Positions 7,901-13,171 of a DNA stretch of 13,171 nucleotides are shown in pieces. This stretch comes from Candidatus Aminicenantota bacterium (GTDB taxonomy: Bacteria; Acidobacteriota; Aminicenantia; UBA2199). The notes beneath the pieces are model-generated. The model saw nothing but the letters and a program-made list of their open reading frames with translations, searched no databases and was not told the DNA's origin. Numbering within the stretch: the first letter of the stretch is position 1; each line of letters begins with the position of its first letter. The translations under genes were made by a program, and so were the position numbers. The stretch spans positions 1 through 13,171 of the forward strand of contig JAUWNT010000056.1 of NCBI GenBank assembly GCA_030612495.1. The letters run 5' to 3'.

Positions 7901-8760
7901 AAAATGCTGAATCCCTTGGTTTCTTAAAAAGAAATACAAAAAGAGCTTCAAATAAAATTGTAAAACCAAGAGTTTTAATACCTGTGTTTCCTGGAACAAA
8001 TTGCGAGTATGATACTGCAAAAGCATTTGAAAAAGCAGGAAGCATAGTTGATATTTTTGTATTTAACAACCTAAACCCAGAATATGTTAACAAATCCCTG
8101 AAGGAACTTGAGAATAAGATTCATAACTCACAAATAATTATAATCCCTGGAGGGTTTAGTGCAGGCGATGAACCAGAAGGCTCAGGGAAATTTATTGCAG
8201 CAGTATTCAGAAATCCTGATATAAAAGATGCAGTTATGCATTTTTTGAAGCAGCGAGATGGTTTAATCTTGGGTATTTGCAATGGATTTCAGGCTTTAAT
8301 AAAATTAGGGCTCTTACCTTTCGGTGAGATAATTGAGATAAATGAAACGAGCCCAACTCTAACCTTTAATACAATAGGCAGACATACTTCGTGTATGGTA
8401 AGAACAAAAGTAACATCTGTCCTATCACCATGGTTTATTCATTCACATATTGGAGACATTCACACAATACCGGTTTCTCACGGTGAAGGTAGGTTTGTAG
8501 CAAACAAACAATTAATGAATAAATTGATAAAATCAGGGCAAATCGCAACTCAATATGTTGATTTTAATGGGGATCCAAGCATGGATATTAATTTTAACCC
8601 GAATGGTTCTTTAAATGCAGTTGAGGGAATAACAAGCCAAGATGGCAGGGTGCTTGGGAAAATGTGCCATTCAGAAAGAGCTGGTAATAATATTTCAAAA
8701 AACATCCCGGGAAATAAAGATCAGAAACTATTTGAATCAGGGATTGATTACTTTAGATAA
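4981..8760 (+). CDS. purL: Phosphoribosylformylglycinamidine synthase, single-chain (FGAM synthase)
   Basis: This enzyme catalyses the fourth step of de novo purine synthesis: FGAR, glutamine and ATP give FGAM, glutamate, ADP and phosphate. The 1259-aa chain carries all parts that many bacteria split into PurS, PurL and PurQ. There is an N-terminal PurS-like region (about 1-145) and the synthase core with SDHCRH (224-229), NETHNHPTE (322-330) and FGGAATCLGG. The second AIRS-type half has ERFDSTIGAG (662-670) and GGKDSMSG (785-792). A lysine-rich linker (about 955-995) leads to a glutaminase domain with FPGTNCE (1003-1009), nucleophile Cys1100 in GICNGFQ, and His1230/Glu1232 in CHSER completing the triad. 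The tail GKMCHSER looks like the clostridial/Bacteroidetes-type single-chain clade rather than the E. coli type (1295 aa). An in-frame TAA at 4972-4974 fixes the ATG. There is no Shine-Dalgarno. rarA follows after one base. Confidence 0.97.
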   Translation: MSKIKRIYVEKKEEYAIEAKTLLKNLEKNLNIKNLNSIRILNRYDISGITEKEFKRAIGTIFSEPPVDMVYIEGFKREKNEIVFAIEYLPCQYDQRADSAAQCIQITTKKSKPIVHTAKVYVLNGDLTEHKILKVKKYLINPVDSREASLAKPENLEIDFKVPDDVIVLTGFIDKNKSELETLRKELNLAMKFDDILYCQKYFKEDEKRDPSITEIKVLDTYWSDHCRHTTFNTKIEKVHIEKSIFSIPIKKAFKKYLKSYKSIYKNEGITLMNIATINAKELHKKGGLKDLEISGEVNACSIIRDVEIEGKKEEWLIMFKNETHNHPTEIEPFGGAATCLGGAIRDPLSGRSYVFQAMRVTGSGDPRGKMEETLPGKLPQQKITIEAANGYSSYGNQVGLATGMVSEIYDEGYIAKRMEVGAVIGAVPRKNIIRKEPEPGDSIILVGGKTGRDGIGGATGSSKTHTEKSLQTAGAEVQKGNPPEERKLQRLFRNPQVTKIIKKSNDFGAGGVSVAVGELTEGIEINLDSIPVKYKGLNGTDLAISESQERMAVVVSKRNAEKFIKYASEENLEAVEIAKVTSEKRLKMFWRGKKIVDLSRMFINTNGIRKKANVFVSAPYKKNNFFKKTPKCVKKQFPDLKKIWLEKIRELNTASQKGLVERFDSTIGAGSVFLPFGGKYQLTPIEAMVAKIPVFPRTTKTGTIMSFGFNPKISKWSPFHGAIYSIIEAIAKIVATGGNYKTIRFSFQEYFEKLGNEIKKWGKPFSALLGAYYVMKELNLAAIGGKDSMSGTFNNLNVPPTLIAFAVDTVDVNRVISPEFKKPDNYIIYIKLERDKYELPDFNVLKKNYRRISELIKNGKILSAQTVKEAGLSEALSKMSFGNKTGFKFKDKQNIYSLISPDYGSILLEVDKKENINKMFKGINYKNLGKTQKRKTIEINGIEISIEEIISAWKEPFENIFPTKAKNNKKISKNAESLGFLKRNTKRASNKIVKPRVLIPVFPGTNCEYDTAKAFEKAGSIVDIFVFNNLNPEYVNKSLKELENKIHNSQIIIIPGGFSAGDEPEGSGKFIAAVFRNPDIKDAVMHFLKQRDGLILGICNGFQALIKLGLLPFGEIIEINETSPTLTFNTIGRHTSCMVRTKVTSVLSPWFIHSHIGDIHTIPVSHGEGRFVANKQLMNKLIKSGQIATQYVDFNGDPSMDINFNPNGSLNAVEGITSQDGRVLGKMCHSERAGNNISKNIPGNKDQKLFESGIDYFR

Positions 8761-8761
8761 A

Positions 8762-10057
8762 ATGAAAGATATATTCCCTTTAGCTGATAAGCTCAGACCT
8801 TTAAATTTAAATAACTTTGTAGGACAAGAACATTTGACTGACAAAAATAAAATCATAACATCATTTGTTAAAAACAGAAAACTAAATTCTATAATATTCT
8901 GGGGGCCTACAGGAACTGGTAAAACTAGCCTCTCTAGAATTTTAGTAAATGAGTTAAAATTCCCATCAATTGAATTTTCTGCAACAATTTCAGGAATAAG
9001 TGAGATTAGAAAAATAATGGTAAAATCCGTTGAAGTAAAAAAGATAGAGGGGAAACCTCTGGTTATTTTTGTGGATGAAATTCATCATTTCAACAAACAT
9101 ACTCAGGATGCATTTTTACCATATGTTGAGAGAGGAAATATTATACTCATTGGGACTACAATTGAAAACCCAGCTTTTAAAATAAATAGAGCACTACTTT
9201 CAAGAATAAAAATATTAGAATTACTTCCTTTAAAAACAAAAGATTTGAAAAGCATCCTGAGCAAGGCAATTGGATTTATAAAAAGAGAAACAGGGATTAA
9301 AATAAATTTATCTGAAGATATAAATAACATTATTATAAATTACAGTAATGGAGATGCAAGAAGATTGTTGAATCTGGTTGAGATCATTTTTAATGTATAT
9401 GATAAAAACAAAAAAATAGATAAGGAATTTATCCAGGATATAATACAAAATAAGATAACTGCTTATGACAGAACAGGGGATGATAGGTATCAACTTATAT
9501 CAGCTTTTCATAAAAGTGTGAGAAATTCTGATATTGATTCAACTCTATTCTGGTTATACAAAATGCTTGAGGGAGGAGAAGACCCGCTTTTCATAATAAG
9601 AAGAATGATAAGGATTTCAGTAGAGGATATAGGATTTGCAGACCCTGAAGCTTTAAAGTTATGTTTGAACACAAAAGATGCATATGAATATCTAGGGTCT
9701 CCTGAGGGAGATCTCTTTCTTTCACAAGCAGCAATTTATTTAGCTTCAGCTCCAAAGAGTAACTCTCTTTACATAACAGAAAAAAGAATGAAAAAGATTA
9801 TTGATAAGTATAGAAATGTTTCAGTTCCAATTCATATTATCAATCCCTCAAATCTTATTGCTTCTAAAAAGGGAGCTGGCAAAAATTATTTATATGCACA
9901 TGATTTTAAAGAAAAAACTACAGTAATGAAAACTCTCCCAAATGAAGTTAAAGAAAGAAACTTTTTTATTCCAAATGAAATGGGGTTTGAGAAAAAAATT
10001 AAAAAAAGAATAAATTACTGGGAAAAAATTAAATTAATTTTGGAGAAAAAAAAATGA
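8762..10057 (+). CDS. rarA: Replication-associated recombination protein A (RarA/MgsA AAA+ ATPase)
   Basis: RarA is a tetrameric clamp-loader-like AAA+ ATPase related to eukaryotic WRNIP1/Mgs1, acting at stalled replication forks with SSB. From the ATG at 8762 the product is 431 aa, close to the usual 430-450. It opens with PLADKLRPLNLNNFVGQEHL, the standard family N-terminus. Walker A GPTGTGKT is at 48-55, Walker B FVDEIHHFNK at 103-112, sensor 1 IGTTIENPAF next, the arginine-finger segment ALLSRI, and sensor 2 NGDARRLL. The C-terminal part has SAFHKSVRNSD, GGEDPLFIIRRMIRISVEDIG and YLYAHDF, as in the RarA tetramerisation domain. The frame stays open upstream to a TTG at 8642 inside purL, but that extension has no family character. 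The ATG one base after the purL stop is the sensible start, implying co-transcription with purL. Confidence 0.95.
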   Translation: MKDIFPLADKLRPLNLNNFVGQEHLTDKNKIITSFVKNRKLNSIIFWGPTGTGKTSLSRILVNELKFPSIEFSATISGISEIRKIMVKSVEVKKIEGKPLVIFVDEIHHFNKHTQDAFLPYVERGNIILIGTTIENPAFKINRALLSRIKILELLPLKTKDLKSILSKAIGFIKRETGIKINLSEDINNIIINYSNGDARRLLNLVEIIFNVYDKNKKIDKEFIQDIIQNKITAYDRTGDDRYQLISAFHKSVRNSDIDSTLFWLYKMLEGGEDPLFIIRRMIRISVEDIGFADPEALKLCLNTKDAYEYLGSPEGDLFLSQAAIYLASAPKSNSLYITEKRMKKIIDKYRNVSVPIHIINPSNLIASKKGAGKNYLYAHDFKEKTTVMKTLPNEVKERNFFIPNEMGFEKKIKKRINYWEKIKLILEKKK

Positions 10058-10090
10058 GATTTTTTCAGTATAAATCATATTTAATATATA

Positions 10091-10096
10091 GAGAGG
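10091..10096 (+). promoter_or_regulatory. Ribosome binding site (GAGAGG)
   Basis: GAGAGG lies eight bases before the ATG at 10105 and supports translation of the 161-aa exported protein from that codon. A TATAAA at 10069-10074 lies just upstream, but I see no convincing -35 and do not call a promoter. Confidence 0.65.
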
Positions 10097-10104
10097 AATA
10101 AAGA

Positions 10105-10590
10105 ATGAGAAAAAAGATTTTTATAGCATTTTTATCTATCTTTTTAGTTATGATACTATTTTCTAATATCATAAAAGAACCTGATAGACTTCAAATTAAA
10201 TCTCCATGGGAACGATTAAGTGCAGTAAAAACCTTAGAAAACATACAAATAAAAATAATGAACCAACCCTGTTTTGCAGAATTTGAAATGATTAAAATCA
10301 AAAAAATAATAGAAGATTCAGGAATTAATGAAAAGGTTATCATTGAATTACACCAGCTGGGGAAGATAATTGCCAATTTAGGAACATTTATTCCAACATG
10401 TATACCATCTTCCAATCAACCTTGTAAAGTTAAATTCAATTCTATGCCTTATTATAAGAATATTCGTTTTATAGAACCTTGTTTAAATAAGGGAAAACCA
10501 TTTGTTTTGATATTTAGAAACTCAAAGGGTAAGATTAAATCAACTCTTAATGTAAAACTGAAAATAATTGACATTCCAACAATCAAGTAA
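10105..10590 (+). CDS. Uncharacterised exported or membrane-anchored protein with four cysteines
   Basis: I do not recognise this 161-aa protein. Residues 2-4 (RKK) followed by a hydrophobic stretch at about 5-23 form a signal peptide or N-terminal anchor. There is no lipobox and no obvious AXA cleavage site, so it may remain tethered. The rest is probably outside the cytoplasmic membrane. It has four cysteines (56, 99, 107, 126); three of them follow proline (QPC at 54-56, QPC at 105-107, EPC at 124-126), so two disulfides are possible. The segment 130-157, FVLIFRNSKGK then LNVKLKIID, looks like beta hairpins, which suggests a beta-sandwich fold. It sits 47 bases after rarA with its own RBS and 98 bases before trmJ. 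Being an envelope protein between DNA repair and tRNA genes, its neighbours say little about its role. Confidence 0.75.
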   Translation: MRKKIFIAFLSIFLVMILFSNIIKEPDRLQIKSPWERLSAVKTLENIQIKIMNQPCFAEFEMIKIKKIIEDSGINEKVIIELHQLGKIIANLGTFIPTCIPSSNQPCKVKFNSMPYYKNIRFIEPCLNKGKPFVLIFRNSKGKIKSTLNVKLKIIDIPTIK

Positions 10591-10595
10591 ATAGA

Positions 10596-10619
10596 AAGTA
10601 TTCATATATTTAAATACTT
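10596..10619 (+). repeat. Short inverted repeat (AAGTATT / AATACTT)
   Basis: Seven-base perfect arms at 10596-10602 and 10613-10619 flank a 10-base AT-only centre, six bases after the stop of the 161-aa gene. No T-run follows and the arms are weak, so it is a poor terminator. It could be an operator half-site pair for the trmJ promoter or a chance palindrome. Confidence 0.3.
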
Positions 10620-10627
10620 AAGGTTCC

Positions 10628-10656
10628 TTGCTCAACAAAGCTTTTTATAATATAAT
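10628..10656 (+). promoter_or_regulatory. Possible promoter for trmJ-cysS-hemW
   Basis: TTGCTC (10628-10633, matching only the TTG of the -35 consensus) lies 17 bases before an exact TATAAT (10651-10656). A second exact TATAAT (10646-10651) overlaps it by one base. Transcription would begin near 10663, leaving a leader of about 26 bases that contains the trmJ RBS. The exact -10 boxes support a promoter; the weak -35 limits confidence. Confidence 0.45.
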
Positions 10657-10688
10657 TTTCAATCTAAATTGAGATTTAAGGTAAAATA

Positions 10689-11435
10689 ATGGAAAAAAAA
10701 CTAAATAATGTTTATGTGGTGCTAATTGAACCTAAAAATCCGGGAAATATTGGCGCATCTGTGCGCGCAATGAAAAATATGGGAATTTCAAACCTTCGAT
10801 TGGTAAGACCCGTTGATTATAGAGAGATTATAGAGCAGAAAAAAATGGGCTACAGATCTCAGGAAATTATCAAAAAGAGCCAGGAATTCGATTCGCTCTC
10901 AAATGCCCTGTCAGACATTTCTCTTGTGTTTCTTGCAACGCAAAAAAAGGGTAAGTGGAAAAAGAATTTTATAACACCTGAACAAGCAGCTGAATTGATT
11001 TTGTCAAGAATTTTAAAAGAAAAAATAGCCATTGTATTTGGAAGGGAAGATTCAGGAGTTACAATAGATGAGAGTCAACTTGCAAATTATTTAATTTATA
11101 TACCTTCTGCTGTCACCTATCCTTCTCTAAACCTCTCTCAAGCTGTACTTGTTATTCTTTATGAGATTTATAAGCTATCCACTGATAATAAAAAAATAGC
11201 TGATTTCCCAAAAATGGCTACAAAACAAAAATTCGAAAGAGTAACAAGCAATATTTGGAGTTTAATGAAATCTTTAGAAATAAGAGAAGAGAACAATGGA
11301 CTCTTTCACCGCTCATTAAAACGCGCAATGGGGAGAACGAGCTGGACAAATGCTGATTTAGCAGTAATAGATAGAGCATGTAAGCAAGTCAGATGGTATA
11401 TTGAAAACAGAGCAAATGGAGAAGAAAGGGGTTAA
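10689..11435 (+). CDS. trmJ: tRNA 2'-O-methyltransferase TrmJ (SPOUT/TrmH family)
   Basis: The product belongs to the SPOUT class of SAM-dependent RNA methyltransferases. TrmJ methylates the 2'-hydroxyl of nucleotide 32 in the anticodon loop of several tRNAs. The 248-aa chain shows the subgroup's marks: NPGNIGASVRAMKNMG (17-32), with Arg26 where the proposed catalytic arginine falls, FATQKKGKW-like early-domain features (seen as FLATQKKGKW), FGREDSG (117-123) and the knot segment YPSLNLSQAV (144-153). The C-terminal 85 residues, helical with RTSWTNADL, match the TrmJ dimer/tRNA extension. Length agrees with E. coli TrmJ (246 aa). The ATG has TAAGG at 10677-10681 seven bases upstream. The gene ends one base before the cysS ATG, so the two are co-transcribed and probably coupled. 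A related TrmH-like enzyme with a different target site is possible but less likely. Confidence 0.9.
   Translation: MEKKLNNVYVVLIEPKNPGNIGASVRAMKNMGISNLRLVRPVDYREIIEQKKMGYRSQEIIKKSQEFDSLSNALSDISLVFLATQKKGKWKKNFITPEQAAELILSRILKEKIAIVFGREDSGVTIDESQLANYLIYIPSAVTYPSLNLSQAVLVILYEIYKLSTDNKKIADFPKMATKQKFERVTSNIWSLMKSLEIREENNGLFHRSLKRAMGRTSWTNADLAVIDRACKQVRWYIENRANGEERG
11424..11431 (+). promoter_or_regulatory. Ribosome binding site deciding the cysS start
   Basis: GAAAGGGG at 11424-11431, inside the last codons of trmJ, lies five bases before the ATG at 11437. It favours that ATG over the in-frame TTG at 11401 and ATG at 11416 upstream, which would overlap trmJ and add residues absent from the family. 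Confidence 0.6.
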
Positions 11436-11436
11436 A

Positions 11437-12828
11437 ATGAATTTAAGACTTTACAATACTTTAAACAATAAAATAGAGGATTTTAAAGAAATAAAAAAGG
11501 GAAAGGTTGGTTTATATACATGCGGTCCTACTGTATATGATTTTGCACATATAGGGAATTTTAGATCATATGTTTTTGAAGATCTTTTTAAAAGATACCT
11601 GATCTATCTTGGATATAATGTGAAACATATAATGAACATAACAGATATTGATGACAAAACAATAAAAAAATCAAATGAACTTGGTGTTAATATTAATGAA
11701 ATCACACAAAAATATTTAAAGGCATTCTTTAAAGATATAAAAACTTTAAACATTTTAAAAGCAGATATTTATCCAAAAGCAACAGAGCATATAAAGGAAA
11801 TGGTTGAGCTTGTTGAAAAATTGGAAAATAATGGATATGCATATAAAAAAGAAAATTCAGTTTACTTTAATATTGAAAAATTCAAAGGTTATGGCAAACT
11901 TGCAAATGTTTTAAAGGAAAACTTAAAAACAGGCGTAAGTATTGATTCAGACGAATATGATAAAGAAAATGTTCAGGATTTTGTTTTATGGAAGGGGAAA
12001 AAAGAGGGTGAACCTTATTGGGAGACAAAGTATGGAGAAGGAAGACCTGGCTGGCATATAGAATGTTCTGCAATGAGCATGAAATATCTTGGGAATCATT
12101 TTGATATTCATATGGGAGGGGTTGACAATATATTCCCTCACCATGAGAATGAAATTGCACAAGCTGAATGTGCAACAGGAGAAAAATTTGTAAATTTTTG
12201 GATACATTGCCAGCATTTAATAGTTAATAATCAGAAGATGTCAAAATCTCTTGGGAATTATTATACTTTAGAAGATTTGATCCAGAAAGGTTATAAGCCT
12301 ATGGCAATAAGGTATTTACTGCTATCCACTCACTATAGAAAAACCCTTAATTTCACATTTGAGGGGCTTGAGAGAGCCATTCGTTCTTTAAACAGAATAA
12401 ATGACTTTATCTTCTCTTTAAAGGGATTAAAAAGCAATAAAGGAGAATCTGAACATATTTCAAATATAATAAATCAAAATGAAATAAAATTTAGGGAAAA
12501 CATGAACAATGACTTAAATGTTTCCGGTGCTCTTGGAGTTTTTTTTGATTTCACACATCAAATAAATTTAAAACTAAAAGAACTAAAAACAAAAGATATA
12601 GAAAATATTCTTGCTTACATAAAAAGAATTGATTCTGTAACAGGAGTTTTAAAAGAAGAGGAATCCTCTCCTCTTGAAGATGAGATAGAAAAGAAGATAA
12701 AAATAAGAGAAAATGCACGAAAAGATAAAGACTATAAACTTGCAGATTCAATTCGAGAAGAATTAAAAAAAAAGGGAATTATACTAATTGATACTTCCGA
12801 TGGTGTTAGATGGAAGAAATCAAAATAA
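11437..12828 (+). CDS. cysS: Cysteinyl-tRNA synthetase
   Basis: This class I synthetase charges tRNA-Cys with cysteine and uses a bound zinc to recognise the thiol. From ATG 11437 it is 463 aa, close to E. coli CysRS (461 aa). The start MNLRLYNTL is the family's usual opening. The zinc ligands are all present: Cys29 in YTCGPTVYD, Cys210 in WHIECSAMS, His235 and Glu239 in PHHENEIAQ, each one residue off the E. coli positions. The HIGH-type signature is HIGN (38-41) and KMSKS is at 267-271. The C-terminal anticodon-binding part ends with the typical ARKDKDYKLADSIREEL and GVRWKK. The gene begins one base after trmJ. Its TAA stop (12826-12828) is followed at once by a second in-frame TAA (12829-12831), and the next gene continues in the same frame. 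Confidence 0.97.
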   Translation: MNLRLYNTLNNKIEDFKEIKKGKVGLYTCGPTVYDFAHIGNFRSYVFEDLFKRYLIYLGYNVKHIMNITDIDDKTIKKSNELGVNINEITQKYLKAFFKDIKTLNILKADIYPKATEHIKEMVELVEKLENNGYAYKKENSVYFNIEKFKGYGKLANVLKENLKTGVSIDSDEYDKENVQDFVLWKGKKEGEPYWETKYGEGRPGWHIECSAMSMKYLGNHFDIHMGGVDNIFPHHENEIAQAECATGEKFVNFWIHCQHLIVNNQKMSKSLGNYYTLEDLIQKGYKPMAIRYLLLSTHYRKTLNFTFEGLERAIRSLNRINDFIFSLKGLKSNKGESEHISNIINQNEIKFRENMNNDLNVSGALGVFFDFTHQINLKLKELKTKDIENILAYIKRIDSVTGVLKEEESSPLEDEIEKKIKIRENARKDKDYKLADSIREELKKKGIILIDTSDGVRWKKSK

Positions 12829-12840
12829 TAAAGATTTAAA

Positions 12841-13171
12841 TTGAGAGATTCCGCAGGTATTTATGTTCATTTCCCATTTTGTAAAAGAAAATGCTTCTAT
12901 TGTCATTTTACTAAATTTAATTATGAAAAGGGGCTTGTTGATAAATATTTAAACTATCTTGTAAAAGAGATTCAGCTTAGATCCAATCCGAATTACAAAA
13001 TAGACACGATTTATCTGGGAGGCGGTTCACCATCTCTATTGAATGAAGAACAACTCTTAATGATCATGAGTGCTATTTACAAATATTTCAATATTGAAAA
13101 TAATGCTGAAATAACAATAGAAGCCAATCCTGAAGATGTAACTTATAAAAAATTGAATTATATAAAAAAAA
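12841..13171 (+). CDS. hemW: HemW-like radical SAM protein, 3' end outside window
   Basis: The 110 visible codons encode the N-terminus of a HemN/HemW-type radical SAM protein. The cluster motif CKRKCFYC gives Cys14, Cys18 and Cys21, which would bind the 4Fe-4S cluster. It is preceded by the family's GIYVHFPFC (6-14). GGGSPSLL (about 60-67, usually GGGTPSLL) and EANPED (94-99) follow at normal spacing. HemW, once annotated as oxygen-independent coproporphyrinogen oxidase, is in studied bacteria a heme chaperone. The early residues fit HemW better than HemN, which extends further before its cysteines. The only start codon between the stop at 12829-12831 and the conserved region is TTG at 12841, with no Shine-Dalgarno. 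The usual Asp after the third cysteine (YCDF) is His here (YCHF). Frame agreement with family motifs is strong; the substrate cannot be judged from this part. Confidence 0.85.
   Translation, partial: MRDSAGIYVHFPFCKRKCFYCHFTKFNYEKGLVDKYLNYLVKEIQLRSNPNYKIDTIYLGGGSPSLLNEEQLLMIMSAIYKYFNIENNAEITIEANPEDVTYKKLNYIKK

Noticed and set aside
7776..8093. 105-aa minus-strand open frame inside purL
   Set aside because: It lies wholly opposite a region with clear PurL linker and glutaminase motifs; its content is a reversed reading of AT-rich coding sequence with no RBS or known motif. The other minus-strand frames across the window are rejected on the same grounds.
8642..8761. N-terminal extension of rarA into purL from a TTG at 8642
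   Set aside because: The 40 extra residues overlap the purL triad region, have no family character and leave the standard RarA start (PLADKLRP) far from the N-terminus. The ATG at 8762 fits family length.
11401..11436. Earlier cysS start at TTG 11401 or ATG 11416
   Set aside because: It would overlap trmJ and add residues before the usual CysRS opening; the RBS at 11424-11431 points to ATG 11437.
11882..12216. Two overlapping minus-strand frames of 97 and 76 aa in cysS
   Set aside because: They are antisense to the zinc-binding core of CysRS, which is strongly conserved, and overlap each other in different frames. They look like shadows.
1..13171. CRISPR arrays, tRNA or rRNA genes, insertion sequences, toxin-antitoxin or defence islands
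   Set aside because: I found no direct repeats with regular spacing, no tRNA-like cloverleaf segments, no transposase motifs and no terminal inverted repeats. Gaps between genes are all under 150 bases.

Overview
The window is a stretch of chromosome from an AT-rich bacterium (roughly 30% G+C by eye; AAA, AAT, ATA and AGA codons dominate). Every supportable gene is on the + strand and the genes are tightly packed. A lipobox lipoprotein and a PCMT-family protein repair enzyme point to a Gram-negative-type cell. The overall architecture of the TPR lipoprotein resembles proteins I associate with Acidobacteriota/Aminicenantes-like lineages. That placement rests on memory of the family, not on a search, and the low G+C would be unusual there.

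Layout: (1) The 3' part of pcm runs off the left edge and overlaps uvrD/pcrA, a full-length superfamily 1 DNA helicase, by 11 bases. (2) A small unrecognised 114-aa gene (2763-3107) follows; it has no Shine-Dalgarno sequence and may be leaderless. (3) A near-consensus sigma70 promoter (3143-3171) and strong RBS drive a 546-aa TPR/coiled-coil lipoprotein (3200-4840). (4) After a 140-base AT-rich gap with several -10-like boxes comes purL, a single-chain FGAM synthase with its own glutaminase domain, then rarA/mgsA one base downstream. (5) A 161-aa membrane-anchored or secreted protein with four cysteines follows (10105-10590). (6) A possible promoter precedes trmJ, then cysS, then the 5' end of a HemW-like radical SAM gene cut by the right edge.

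The genes do not form one pathway. They mix protein repair (pcm), DNA maintenance (uvrD/pcrA, rarA), purine synthesis (purL), tRNA modification and charging (trmJ, cysS) and probable heme handling (hemW). This is what a housekeeping region looks like in many free-living bacteria. I see no mobile element, CRISPR array, tRNA, rRNA, prophage or defence gene, and no sign of a new multi-gene system. The least explained items are the three uncharacterised proteins (114 aa, 546-aa lipoprotein, 161 aa), the uneven use of Shine-Dalgarno sequences, and the in-frame cysS/hemW junction separated only by two tandem stop codons.
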